A stretch of DNA of 64,000 nucleotides from assembly GCA_023424965.1 (NCBI GenBank), contig JAFADI010000212.1, forward strand, positions 4,524-68,523, read 5' to 3'. The position numbers and the translations under genes are program-made. The notes under the pieces were generated by a model, which worked only from the letters and a program-made list of their open reading frames with translations, ran no database searches and was not told the DNA's origin. This DNA is from Bacillota bacterium (GTDB lineage Bacteria; Bacillota; Clostridia; Acetivibrionales; JAFADI01). Positions 26,939 through 35,878 of this stretch are shown piece by piece (positions within the stretch are counted from its first letter, which is position 1; the number at the start of each line of letters is the position of its first letter).

Positions 26939-28110
26939 TATAACAAGCTCTGGTAGTCCCCATCCCACACGATGCGCCTGTATATTTCCGTATCGGTATT
27001 TCCTTCGGTACTGAAAAGCAGAACTCTGGAGCTTTCATCCAGTCCCAGCGCTTCCTTCAGTTCCTTATATTTGTCACTGGCGGCCACGACCGATAAAAAT
27101 CCCGTGGTGATGGCTCCCGATTCTCCTGAAATAACCCGGGTATCGCCTTTCAGCGGATTTCCCAGCAGCCTCATGCCTCTTGCGGCCATCCAGTCCGGTG
27201 CGGAAACATAGCCGTCGGTGATGTGCCTTAAAATGTCCCAGGCCACAGGATTGGGTTCTCCACAGGCAAGTCCCGCCATAATGGTATTCAATTCTCCCGT
27301 TACCGCGGTGCTTTCACCGGCAATTGCAGATTTATAGAAGCAGTCTGCCTTTTCCGGCTCCACAATGACAATTTTCGGAGGATTCTTCTCAAAGATGGTC
27401 ACAAGGAAACTTGCGATGACCGATGCAAAGGCTCCCACTCCCGCCTGCAGGAACACATGGGTGGGCCTCATACCCTGAAGCTGTACGATGACCTCCTGGG
27501 CCATGGTTGAATAACCCTGCATAATCCAGGTGGGGACATCCACATATCCTTCCCATGCAGTGTCCTGAATTACTTCCCAGCGGTTCTTCAGGGCCTCTTC
27601 CGCCACAAAGCGTACGGTATCGTCATAATTCCAGTCGGTTACGCTCACTTTGGCCCCCAGCTGGGTGATATTATTGACACGGTTCTGGGTACTGCCTTTG
27701 GGCATGTAGATGATGGCGTTGCAGCCCAGCTGCTTTGCCATCCACGCCACTCCCCTTCCGTGGTTTCCGTCGGTCGTCGCCGCCAGGGTAAGCTCTCCGA
27801 GAGCTTCCTTCACCTCCTGGGATTTCAAAACATGGAGGGGTGTTTCGGCAATATCCTTCCCCAGCTTTTGGGCCAGATGCTTTCCAATGGCATAGGATGC
27901 TCCTAGTACTTTAAAGGAATTCAAGCCAAAGCGGAAGGATTCGTCTTTCAGGAAAATTTCCGATAGTCCCAGATATCCCGCCATTTTCTTCAACCTTACA
28001 AGCGGCGTCGGTTCATACTCCTGAAAGCTTTCGTGAAAGCTTTTTACCTCAAACAATGTATTTCCGTTCAACAAAGGCTTATGAAGCTCATTGTTTTTAT
28101 TTTGGTTCAT
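26938..28110 (-). CDS. ygeX: 2,3-diaminopropionate ammonia-lyase (YgeX)
   Basis: About 390-residue fold-type II PLP enzyme: 2,3-diaminopropionate gives pyruvate + 2 NH3. YEPTPLVRLKKMAGYLG leads, the PLP lysine lies in FRFGLNSFKVLGASYA, TDGNHGRGVAWMAKQLG is the phosphate loop, and GESGAITTGF is C-terminal. It is the terminal catabolic step in the urate/purine gene set. Start: ATG at 28110 (weak site) or a GTG four codons earlier. The promoter at 28364-28392 has a palindromic operator over its start point, giving a leader of about 240 bases in which I see no known switch. Confidence 0.9.
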   Translation of the reverse strand: MNQNKNNELHKPLLNGNTLFEVKSFHESFQEYEPTPLVRLKKMAGYLGLSEIFLKDESFRFGLNSFKVLGASYAIGKHLAQKLGKDIAETPLHVLKSQEVKEALGELTLAATTDGNHGRGVAWMAKQLGCNAIIYMPKGSTQNRVNNITQLGAKVSVTDWNYDDTVRFVAEEALKNRWEVIQDTAWEGYVDVPTWIMQGYSTMAQEVIVQLQGMRPTHVFLQAGVGAFASVIASFLVTIFEKNPPKIVIVEPEKADCFYKSAIAGESTAVTGELNTIMAGLACGEPNPVAWDILRHITDGYVSAPDWMAARGMRLLGNPLKGDTRVISGESGAITTGFLSVVAASDKYKELKEALGLDESSRVLLFSTEGNTDTEIYRRIVWDGDYQSLL

Positions 28111-28334
28111 TACCCACTTCACAGTTTATACCCCCGAATCATAATTTTAAAATTCTGACCCAATCAAATTTGTATTTTCGCCTGCAGCATGAAATTTATA
28201 CCCGGATTGTAACTGTACAGATTTCAAGTAATTTGTATAAGTAAATTGGACGGATTTGAAAGTGACAAAGCTGCAATACAACTCTTAAAATTAAAAATCT
28301 AAAATTTTGCTGGCCCAATATTATTCACGAGCAA

Positions 28335-28362
28335 AAATTAGATTGACTAAACAATCTAATTT
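28335..28362. promoter_or_regulatory. Operator palindrome at ygeX
   Basis: Perfect 11-base arms AAATTAGATTG and CAATCTAATTT around ACTAAA, immediately downstream of the ygeX -10 box. The core GATTGACTAAACAATC matches the nfnA and ygeW sites. Confidence 0.75.
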
Positions 28363-28363
28363 C

Positions 28364-28392
28364 ATTATAAAGCATTCCCATACATAAGTCTA
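28364..28392 (-). promoter_or_regulatory. sigma-A promoter of ygeX
   Basis: TAGACT (28392-28387), 17-base spacer, TATAAT (28369-28364), between ygeX and the sdaAA stop. Confidence 0.65.
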
Positions 28393-28421
28393 TGCCTATT
28401 TTCAAATAAAAATAAAGCCGC

Positions 28422-29303
28422 TTATTTTTTCCCATAGATTCTTTCGGTCAGGCTTTTTCCGGTGGGTGTTTCTGCGAGTCCGCCTTTTGAAGTTTCCTTG
28501 ATACAGGTGGGCATGAGGTCGCCGATGGTTTTCATGGCTTCGATCACATCATCGGCGGGAATGGCACTCTCTATCCCTGCCAGGGACATTTCGGCGGCCA
28601 CCAGCGCGTTGGAGGCACCCATGGCGTTACGCTTGATGCAGGGCACTTCCACCAGCCCTGCCACAGGGTCACAGGCCAGGCCCAACACACTTTTCAGTGC
28701 GATTGCGGCGGCATCCGCCGACATGGAGGGCGTACCTCCAAGCAGCTCCACAAGCGCCGCGGCGGCCATGGCCGAAGCACTGCCGCATTCCGCCTGGCAG
28801 CCTCCCTGGGCGCCAGAAATATATGCACGCTTTGCGATTACCATCCCGATGGCTCCGGCAGTAAAAAGACTCATGACGGCGTCTGCCTCCACAAGCCCTT
28901 TCTCCTCCGTGACGGTAACCAGGACGGCAGGCAGGATACCGCAGGAACCCGCCGTGGGCGCAGCCGCAATTTTCCCCATGCAGGCATTATACTCACTCAC
29001 CGCCAGAGCCTTCACCAGAATTCCCGTCAGGATCCTGCCTCCCATATCTTTGCCTGCCTCCAGCCTTTTTTGCAGCTTTGCCGCATCTCCGCCGGAGAGA
29101 CCGCTGGGAGACTTCCCCTTTTGCTTTAACCCGTTATTGATGCTCTCTCGCATGACGGTGAAGGTTCTTTCCATTTCTGCAAATATTTCTTCTGCCGGCC
29201 GCTCCATTTGCTCGGCCTGGTCTTCCAGCACCAGCCTGGAAATGGTTTTTCCCGTTTTCCTGGCTCTATCCACCAGTTCCTGTACGGAATTGTATGTAAA
29301 CAT
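28422..29303 (-). CDS. sdaAA: L-serine dehydratase, iron-sulfur, alpha subunit
   Basis: 293 residues. Alpha chain of the [4Fe-4S] serine dehydratase that gives pyruvate + NH3. Cluster cysteines are visible in APTAGSCGILPAVL, GGCQAECGSASAM and GLACDPVAGLVEVPCIKRNA. It works with the beta chain encoded upstream (sdaAB), from which it is separated by 241 bases filled by a 174-bp MITE-like element. Next to ygeX it gives a second pyruvate-forming deaminase in the island and would handle serine arising from glycine or C1 units of purine breakdown. Confidence 0.92.
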   Translation of the reverse strand: MFTYNSVQELVDRARKTGKTISRLVLEDQAEQMERPAEEIFAEMERTFTVMRESINNGLKQKGKSPSGLSGGDAAKLQKRLEAGKDMGGRILTGILVKALAVSEYNACMGKIAAAPTAGSCGILPAVLVTVTEEKGLVEADAVMSLFTAGAIGMVIAKRAYISGAQGGCQAECGSASAMAAAALVELLGGTPSMSADAAAIALKSVLGLACDPVAGLVEVPCIKRNAMGASNALVAAEMSLAGIESAIPADDVIEAMKTIGDLMPTCIKETSKGGLAETPTGKSLTERIYGKK

Positions 29304-29343
29304 CGTACGCCTCCACGTATAATTACTTTGTTATGTTGGCAAA

Positions 29344-29517
29344 AGGCATTATTTATGGAAAAAAGGCTTCACTCTACGAGGAATACTTCGAGGCACAAAA
29401 CCAGTGGGAATCCGACTGGAATGACCTGTGAGTAAGGACCTCTTACTTTCGTGCCAATGATCTTCTGTGCTTTGCTGCACTGGGTGCTTTGAAGCCTTTT
29501 TGGAATAAACAATGCCT
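29344..29517. mobile_element. 174-bp MITE-like element, copy 2
   Basis: Same length, terminal repeats (28 bases) and orientation as copy 1 at 15895-16068. It lies between sdaAB and sdaAA, splitting a gene pair that is normally adjacent. No coding capacity. Confidence 0.75.
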
Positions 29518-29544
29518 TTTAGCATAGTACAATTATACTATTTT

Positions 29545-30204
29545 CTATATGATTTCAATGTAGATGGCTTCCACCACGTTTGCTTCCTGTTTGATCTCTG
29601 CAACGGCCTTTTCATTCACCTGCTGGTCTGTTTCAATGACCATGATGGCCTCTCCGCCCTTGCTGGACCTGTAAACCCGCATGCCGGCAATGTTGATATT
29701 GTTGTGCCCCACGGTGCCCGTCACATTTGCGATAACTCCGGGCTTATCCCTGTGGTGGACAATCAGGGTATGGTACTGTCCGGTAAATTCCACGTCCAGC
29801 CCGTTGATTTCTTTGATGACGATATTTCCTCCCCCCACGGAGGCTCCCGTCACCGTCACCTTTTTGCCCGACTTTCCCCTAGCTTCGATAACGGCGGTAT
29901 TGGGATGGGCATCGTGCAGGGATACTGTCTCAATCCTGTAATTCATCCCCGCTTTTTTTGCCAGGTCGCTGCTCTGCCTTATCCTTTCGTCCTCCGTGGA
30001 GAAGCCCATCAGCCCTCCCAGGAGTGCGTTATCCGTTCCATGGCCTTTGTAGGTATCGGCAAAGGAGCCGTGCAGCTTGATCAAAACCTCCGCCACTTCT
30101 TCGTTGAGGAGCATGCGGGTAATCTTTCCGATGCGCACCGCCCCTGCGGTATGAGAGCTGGAAGGTCCGATCATGACCGGTCCCACAATATCAAAAATGT
30201 TCAT
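29545..30204 (-). CDS. sdaAB: L-serine dehydratase, iron-sulfur, beta subunit
   Basis: 219 residues. SdaAB fold with IVGPVMIGPSSSHTAGAVRI at the N-terminus and a C-terminal ACT-like domain (HRDKPGVIANVTGTVGHNNI) that may sense serine. Partner of the sdaAA product. The start follows AAAAGGATGG. A near-palindromic element lies 52 bases upstream and carries outward-facing TTGACA hexamers that could supply a -35 box. Confidence 0.92.
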   Translation of the reverse strand: MNIFDIVGPVMIGPSSSHTAGAVRIGKITRMLLNEEVAEVLIKLHGSFADTYKGHGTDNALLGGLMGFSTEDERIRQSSDLAKKAGMNYRIETVSLHDAHPNTAVIEARGKSGKKVTVTGASVGGGNIVIKEINGLDVEFTGQYHTLIVHHRDKPGVIANVTGTVGHNNINIAGMRVYRSSKGGEAIMVIETDQQVNEKAVAEIKQEANVVEAIYIEII

Positions 30205-30256
30205 TCTGCAACCATCCTTTTTAAATGAAAAGAAGACGACATCGAACTATCGCCTC

Positions 30257-30419
30257 AGTACACTGTCAATTCTAAAACATATGTTATCCGGCGAGGAAAA
30301 TTTTCGCAGGACAAGGCGGAGGATTGAGGAATACTTTTTGTGTATTCCGATTGACGACAACACAGTCCCGCGGAAATTTAACCGGCGGTAACGTATGGAA
30401 TTAGGGTTGACAGTGTACT
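30257..30419. mobile_element. 163-bp near-palindromic element
   Basis: AGTACACTGTCAA at 30257 is repeated in perfect inverted form (TTGACAGTGTACT) at 30419, and the two halves stay complementary with mismatches all the way to the centre (GGAATAC...GTATTCC around 30331-30348). The whole element could fold as one long hairpin. No coding capacity. It is the only copy in the window. MITE-like, from a family unrelated to the 174-bp one. Confidence 0.7.
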
Positions 30420-30448
30420 AGTAGTATAGCATCTTTTCAATTATAATA

Positions 30449-31708
30449 CTATTTGATTTCCTTGCCTCCGGCAAACCGGACGGAGATATTCCTGTCGTCT
30501 CCTATATAGACGAACCTCTGGAGCCGCTCCTTCAAGGACAGTTCCATCCCTCCCAGGGCTGTGTCGTCCAGCACCAGGGCATCGAACCTGTAACCCTCTT
30601 CAAAACTGCCCAGCTTGCCGAAAAAGCTCCCGCCCCCCTTTGTCGCCATGTAGAAGGCTTCTTCAAAGGTCAGGGGCCTGTTTGCAGCATCCAGGGACTT
30701 AAGCACATTGGAAAGCTGAAGGGTGCGGACGATGGTTCTGGGCATTGAAATATTGTGTCCGCCTCCCACATCACTGCCAAGGCCTACTTTTATGCCCCTG
30801 TCAAGCATTCTGCTCACAGGCATTACGCCGCTGGCCAGGTTGCTGTTGGATTCGGGGCAGTGGACGGCGATGACCTGATGGGTCCGCATCATTTCCATTT
30901 CTTCTTCGGTGAGGTGCACACAATGGGCCATCAGGGTCGGCGTGTGTCCGAACAGGCCTTTCCGGTGATAAACGCTTGCATAATTGGGATGGTCTGCATG
31001 AAGCCTTCCCACCCATTTTATTTCCCCATAGTTTTCTGAAAGATGGGACTGAACGGGGATATTATACTTTTGTGCAAGCTTCCCCAGGGCTTCCAGCAGC
31101 TCTGAACTACAACTGGGCACGAACCGGGGCGTCAATATGGGCCTTACCGTAGGGTGGCTTCCGTATTTCTCGATCAGCTCTTCCGTTTCCTTTATGGAAG
31201 CCGATCTTTCTTCCCTCAGGCCATCGGGACAATTCCTGTCCATATTGACCTTTCCCACAAAAGCGCAGATTCCCTTTTCTGAAAGTATTTCAAACAAGAG
31301 CTCTGTGGCGGGCTTATGTACCGTTGCATAAATGCATGCCGCCAGGGTGCCCTGCCTTACGATTTCATCCACAAACCGGCTGTAAACCTCCCTTGCATAA
31401 GAAAGGTCGGAAAACTGCTTTTCCTGGGGGAAGGTATACTTTTCCAGCCATTCGATAAGTTCCATGTCCATGCCCAGGCCCCGCTGGTAAAACTGGGAGG
31501 CATGGACATGCAGGTCCACAAAGCCGGGGATGATCAGGCTGCTTCCGTAATCCGATATCTCCGCACCGGCAAAGCTTTCGGGCAGTTCTTCATAAATCCC
31601 CAGGACAATGCCGTCCTCCAGAACAATATGGCTGTCGGTGTAATATTTGATTTCCTGTTCCGATGCTGAATAGGCTATATTTCCTTTTAAAACCTTTAAA
31701 TTACTCAT
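30449..31708 (-). CDS. guaD: Guanine deaminase
   Basis: 419-residue amidohydrolase: guanine + H2O gives xanthine + NH3. Zinc histidines H67/H69 in PGFVDLHVHASQF, the guanine-deaminase motif ILTPRFVPSCS, SHLSENYGEI, MAHCVHLTEEE and LGSDVGGGHN. It links guanine and guanosine salvage to xanthine, the entry point of this island. Codirectional with the serine dehydratase genes, but separated from them by the palindromic element. The 318 bases upstream hold an AT-rich stretch with TATAAA/TATATA motifs around 31845-31865 but no promoter I would defend. Confidence 0.92.
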   Translation of the reverse strand: MSNLKVLKGNIAYSASEQEIKYYTDSHIVLEDGIVLGIYEELPESFAGAEISDYGSSLIIPGFVDLHVHASQFYQRGLGMDMELIEWLEKYTFPQEKQFSDLSYAREVYSRFVDEIVRQGTLAACIYATVHKPATELLFEILSEKGICAFVGKVNMDRNCPDGLREERSASIKETEELIEKYGSHPTVRPILTPRFVPSCSSELLEALGKLAQKYNIPVQSHLSENYGEIKWVGRLHADHPNYASVYHRKGLFGHTPTLMAHCVHLTEEEMEMMRTHQVIAVHCPESNSNLASGVMPVSRMLDRGIKVGLGSDVGGGHNISMPRTIVRTLQLSNVLKSLDAANRPLTFEEAFYMATKGGGSFFGKLGSFEEGYRFDALVLDDTALGGMELSLKERLQRFVYIGDDRNISVRFAGGKEIK

Positions 31709-31988
31709 ATATGGTCCGGCCTCTACCTTTCCTCTCTGAAATGCGGATTTCCAACCCCTCTGGAGGAGAACCGCCTTCTGGCTTCCTTATTGAAGCTGCA
31801 ACAGGTACAATTATCGTTACCGCGTGTGGCAGCAGATCAATCAGATATATAGTATATGTATTTATAAAGTGTCGTATTACTTCCGGAAGCGCCGCAGCTG
31901 CAGTACTCCCACTTTCATCAGCAACTGGCCCTTTCTTTTGTATGATAAAGAAATACATGAATAATTATAGCAGCAAAAAGTCATAAAT

Positions 31989-32022
31989 AAAAGCTCCGGG
32001 GTTCGATACCCCGGAGCTTTTA
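31989..32022 (-). terminator. Intrinsic terminator of ABC importer operon 1
   Basis: AAAAGCTCCGGGG / CCCCGGAGCTTTT, a 13-base perfect stem with a 7-base loop, flanked by A and T runs. Directly downstream of the last permease gene; it works in both directions. Confidence 0.88.
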
Positions 32023-32026
32023 TTCT

Positions 32027-33007
32027 TTATCTCTCTTCCCTGAAATAGGGTTCGCCCAGGCTTGCTGGCGGCTGACTTTCCAGTTTGTTGCGCTTACTGG
32101 AAATAACCAGTACGATGATGGTCACAAGATAGGGCAGCATTTTACAAAGCTCCTGCGTGGCCCTTGTAAGGCCAGGCATATAAATATATAGGATGTACAA
32201 GGCACCGAAAAGGAAGGAACCCCAGATTGCATTCACCGGTTTCCACAGCGCAAGGATGACCAGGGCGATGGCCAGCCAGCCCCTGTCTCCGAAACCATTG
32301 TTGGTCCACGTTCCGCCAAGGTATTCCATTACAAAATACAATCCGCCCAGTCCGGCAATGGCACTGCCCACTACCGTTGAAACGTACTTGTACAGCGATA
32401 CGTTGATACCTGCCGCATCTGCGGTTGCGGGGCTTTCACCGACGGAACGCAGATTCAGGCCTTTTCGTGTCTTGCTCAGGAAAAAGGTCAGATAAATGGC
32501 AAGTATAATTGCCAGATAGGTTAAAAAGCCGTAGGAAAAAAGTATTTCCCCGATGACAGGCACCCCCGAAAGCCCCGGGATGGTTGCTTTGTAGGCAGAA
32601 GCTGTGGTTGCCACAGAAATTTGTCCGACACCGCCTGCCAGCTTTGATATGGACCCTCCAAAGAAATTTCCGTAGCCCACGCCAAAGGTTGTCAAAGCCA
32701 GGCCCACCACATTCTGGTTTGCACGGAGGGTAATGGTCAAAAAACCATAGATAAGCCCCCCAAAGGCAGCTGCCAATAATGTTGCCAGAAAAGAGACCAT
32801 AAGGCCAGTCAGTCCGTTGGGATTTGCCGTCGACTTCTCATAGAAAAAGGCTCCCATAAGACCGGTAATTCCGCCCATATACATGATTCCCGGAATCCCA
32901 AGGTTCAGGTTTCCCGACTTTTCCGTTATAATTTCGCCGGAGGCACCGAAAAGAATGCTGATTCCCTGTCCGATTGCTTTTTGGATAAAAGTTAATATCA
33001 GTTCCAA
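32027..33007 (-). CDS. BMP-type nucleoside/purine ABC permease (second, RbsC-fold)
   Basis: 326-residue inner-membrane permease of the BPD_transp_2 family, NupQ/YufQ-like. It opens with IGQGISILFGASGEIITEKS and has NLGIPGIMYMGGITGLMGAF early on, a hallmark of these transporters. The start is a TTG at 33007 with AAGGAGG 9 bases upstream, one base after the stop of the preceding permease gene. It forms a heterodimer with that permease and is powered by the ATPase at 34108-35649. Last gene of importer operon 1. Confidence 0.87.
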   Translation of the reverse strand: MELILTFIQKAIGQGISILFGASGEIITEKSGNLNLGIPGIMYMGGITGLMGAFFYEKSTANPNGLTGLMVSFLATLLAAAFGGLIYGFLTITLRANQNVVGLALTTFGVGYGNFFGGSISKLAGGVGQISVATTASAYKATIPGLSGVPVIGEILFSYGFLTYLAIILAIYLTFFLSKTRKGLNLRSVGESPATADAAGINVSLYKYVSTVVGSAIAGLGGLYFVMEYLGGTWTNNGFGDRGWLAIALVILALWKPVNAIWGSFLFGALYILYIYMPGLTRATQELCKMLPYLVTIIVLVISSKRNKLESQPPASLGEPYFREER

Positions 33008-33008
33008 A

Positions 33009-34121
33009 TTACTGTACCTCCTTTTTCTTTCGATTGAACTCTACTTTATAGTTGATGAAAAATTCGCAGCCGATCATGAAAAACAACAGAATTCCCGTGA
33101 TAATATCGGAGGCATTTTCATTGAGTCCATACTTTGTGGCGATCTGAATGGAGCCCTGCTGCATGAATACGAGAAATACCGATACCAACGTCATAGCCCA
33201 CGGGTTGAATTTTGACATCCACGCAACAATAATTGCCGTAAAACCTCGCCCGCCCCCGGTGCTTAAGGAAATGGTATGGCTTGCTCCGCTTACGATAATC
33301 GCCCCTGCGATACCGCAAACGGCCCCAGATATCATCATCGTCCGGATGATGACCTTTTTAACGTCAATTCCTGCGTATTTTGCAGTATTGTGGCTTTCCC
33401 CCACAACCGCAATTTCATACCCCTGCTTGCTGTATTTCATGTAAATATGAACAATGATTGTTATGACGATCACAACAATCAGATTCATTCCGTAATTCAG
33501 ACCGAATACCTGGGGAAACCAGCCTTTATGTGTGGCACCGTTAATGATTCCAACGGTATTTGAGCCCACAGGCTTTTCCCAATAGACGATGCAAAAATTC
33601 ACGATCTGCATTGCCACATAGTTGAGCATAAGGGTAAAGAGAGTTTCATTGGTATTGAAATAGGCTTTGAATATGGCAGGCATCAGCCCCCAGAGCATTC
33701 CTGCAAGGCAGCTTGCCACAAATATCAGGACAATCAGCAGTCCGTTGGGTATGCTGTTGCCGCCGTAAATCATTAACGCGGCCGTCGCAACCGCCCCCAT
33801 CAATATCTGTCCCTCAGCTCCGATGTTCCAGAACTTCATCTTGAAGGCAGGGGTGAGCGCAACTGCAATGATAAGCAAAACCAGTGTTTCGCGGATTGTC
33901 ACCCACAGCCGGCGGTTCGCACCGACAGCTCCGTCGATAATTCCAAGGTAAACCTTGATGGGGTTCCCTTTTGTGATGGCCACGATGACAAGGGCACATA
34001 CAATCAGGGAAAGCACGACGGCTACCAAACGCACAAGCCACGATTTGGCTATGGAAATTCCACTGCGTTTCGTTATGCGGATCATCGGTTCGCTGTGGGA
34101 AATCATATTATCTCTTTTCAT
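33009..34121 (-). CDS. BMP-type nucleoside/purine ABC permease (first)
   Basis: About 370-residue permease of the NupP/YufP type. Hydrophobic helices start around residue 30 (LVAVVLSLIVCALVIVAITK) and MKFWNIGAEGQILMGAVATA is the family motif. The start is an ATG at 34121 inside the end of the ATPase gene (stop 34108); a TTG four codons earlier is possible. Paralogous to the permease at 47301-48359 of importer 2. Confidence 0.87.
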   Translation of the reverse strand: MKRDNMISHSEPMIRITKRSGISIAKSWLVRLVAVVLSLIVCALVIVAITKGNPIKVYLGIIDGAVGANRRLWVTIRETLVLLIIAVALTPAFKMKFWNIGAEGQILMGAVATAALMIYGGNSIPNGLLIVLIFVASCLAGMLWGLMPAIFKAYFNTNETLFTLMLNYVAMQIVNFCIVYWEKPVGSNTVGIINGATHKGWFPQVFGLNYGMNLIVVIVITIIVHIYMKYSKQGYEIAVVGESHNTAKYAGIDVKKVIIRTMMISGAVCGIAGAIIVSGASHTISLSTGGGRGFTAIIVAWMSKFNPWAMTLVSVFLVFMQQGSIQIATKYGLNENASDIITGILLFFMIGCEFFINYKVEFNRKKKEVQ

Positions 34122-35649
34122 GTTTGTGCCCAACCTTTCCTGTACTCATCATCAGTCCAATCTCTTCCTTTGTGGATTTCCGTGCATCCACCACACCAGC
34201 CACCCTGCCTCCGGCCAGCACAAGGATACGGTCACAAAGTTCAAGCAGCACATCCAGGTCCTCCCCTACGCAAATCACCGCGACCCCGTTGTTCTTTTGT
34301 TCATTCAGCAAATTGTAGATCGTATAGGAAGAATTGATATCGAGCCCACGCACAGGGTAAGCTACCAGCAGTACGACAGGATTGGAGGCAATTTCACGTC
34401 CCAGCAGTATTTTCTGCACATTTCCCCCGGAGAGCTTCCGGACGGGAGTGTCGACGCCCGGTGTAACCACGTCCAGCTTGTCAACAATATGAAGAGCCAA
34501 ATCTCTGGGCTTTTTCCGGTCCGTGAAGAAATGCCGGCTGTCCCTGTAGCTTCGGAGCATCATGTTGTCCGTCAAATCCATGGAGCCCACAAGGCCCATT
34601 CCAAGCCTGTCTTCCGGGACAAATGCCAGATTGATCTTCAAGTTTCTGATCTCCGCCGCCTTCATTTCAGATATCTTCTCGGTCTTCCCTTCCGGTGAAT
34701 AGTATAGGATCTCACCGCTTTCAATTTCCTGAAGCCCTGCGATGGCTTCCAGCAACTCTTTCTGCCCGCTTCCGGCAATACCCGCTATACCGAGGATTTC
34801 CCCGCTGGAAGCAATAAATGAAACCTGGTCCAGTACGGTTGTACCTTCTTTGTTTATGCAGGTAATACCACGTACATCAATGCGTTCCAGCGGCTTCATT
34901 GGGTCTGTACGGTCGATGTCCAGGCACACCTTTGCTCCCACCATCATTTCTGTCAGGGAAGCAACCGTTGCACTCGACGTATCCACCGTCCCAATGTATT
35001 TGCCCTTTCGAAGCACGGCAACCCGGTCGGACAATTCAAGCACCTCATTTAACTTGTGAGTGATGATGATAATTGACTTTCCGGCCTTTCTCATGTTCCT
35101 CAGCACGTCAAAAAGCTTTTTTGTCTCCTGGGGAGTGAGCACCGCAGTGGGTTCGTCCAAAATCAGGATCTCCGCCCCGCGGTATAAAACCTTTACGATT
35201 TCCACCGTCTGTTTCTGCGAAACAGACATGTCGTATATTTTTTGGGAAGGGTTAAGTTCGAAACCGTACTGTTTTGTCAGCCGCTCAATTTCCAGCCTTA
35301 TCTCGCCCATCTTCAGGCGTCCCTCACCCGGCAGGCCCAGAATAATATTCTCTGCGGCTGTCAGAACGTTGATCAATTTGAAGTGCTGATGTATCATCCC
35401 AATACCAAGGTCGAAGGAAACTTTGGGAGAACGGATGCTTACTTCCTTTCCATTGATAAAGACCTGGCCCTCATCGGGGAAGTAAATGCCGGAAAGCATG
35501 TTCATCAGCGTGGTTTTGCCGCTCCCGTTCTCCCCCAGGATCGCCAGTATCTCGCCCTTCCTGACGGACAGGCTGATATTGTCATTTGCCACAACCTCGC
35601 CAAAACGCTTGGTTACATTCTTTAATTCGATTGCGTTTCCATATTCCAC
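34108..35649 (-). CDS. Tandem ABC ATPase of importer 1 (NupO/YufO-like)
   Basis: 513 residues with two ABC modules. The first has Walker A GENGSGKTT, and LILDEPTAVLTPQE as Walker B. The second has a degenerate P-loop IAGIAGSGQKELLEAIAG and signature LSGGNVQKILLGRE, with VAYPVRGLDINS where Walker B would read DEPT. So only the first site looks fully catalytic, as usual for this nucleoside/sugar (RbsA-like) class. Cytoplasmic engine of importer operon 1. Confidence 0.9.
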   Translation of the reverse strand: MEYGNAIELKNVTKRFGEVVANDNISLSVRKGEILAILGENGSGKTTLMNMLSGIYFPDEGQVFINGKEVSIRSPKVSFDLGIGMIHQHFKLINVLTAAENIILGLPGEGRLKMGEIRLEIERLTKQYGFELNPSQKIYDMSVSQKQTVEIVKVLYRGAEILILDEPTAVLTPQETKKLFDVLRNMRKAGKSIIIITHKLNEVLELSDRVAVLRKGKYIGTVDTSSATVASLTEMMVGAKVCLDIDRTDPMKPLERIDVRGITCINKEGTTVLDQVSFIASSGEILGIAGIAGSGQKELLEAIAGLQEIESGEILYYSPEGKTEKISEMKAAEIRNLKINLAFVPEDRLGMGLVGSMDLTDNMMLRSYRDSRHFFTDRKKPRDLALHIVDKLDVVTPGVDTPVRKLSGGNVQKILLGREIASNPVVLLVAYPVRGLDINSSYTIYNLLNEQKNNGVAVICVGEDLDVLLELCDRILVLAGGRVAGVVDARKSTKEEIGLMMSTGKVGHKHEKR

Positions 35650-35738
35650 AAAAAGCCCTCCAAACCAAATTTTCCAAAGTGCACACCCTCGTACAGAGTT
35701 CGGTATACCTCACTATTATACAGGATGGACGCAAATTT

Positions 35739-35764
35739 GCGGAACTGCTAAAAAGCAGTTCCGC
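35739..35764. other. Intercistronic stem-loop after bmp1
   Basis: Perfect 10-base arms GCGGAACTGC / GCAGTTCCGC with a 6-base loop between the binding-protein stop (35879) and the ATPase start (35649). Such hairpins usually protect or partly terminate the message, so that the binding protein is made in excess over the transporter. Confidence 0.7.
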
Positions 35765-35776
35765 ATAAAAATTTGA

Positions 35777-35856
35777 GGGGACAGTCCTCAACTTCTTTTG
35801 AGTGGACTGTCCTCAATGAGAACTGTTCCCGTGTTTGAAAGTTGAGAACTGTCCCC
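35777..35856. repeat. REP-like inverted pair after bmp1
   Basis: 35777-35794 (minus sense) and 35839-35856 (plus sense), with degenerate copies between (GGACTGTCC at 35804, GAACTGTTCCC at 35820). REPIN-like hairpin between bmp1 and the ATPase gene. Confidence 0.75.
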
Positions 35857-35878
35857 GTATTACTTCACAAACTCCGAT

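Noticed and set aside
29357..29440. Short ORF beginning MEKRLHSTRN inside the 174-bp element
   Set aside because: The frame is interrupted in the other copy and there is no ribosome-binding site; it is element DNA, not a gene.
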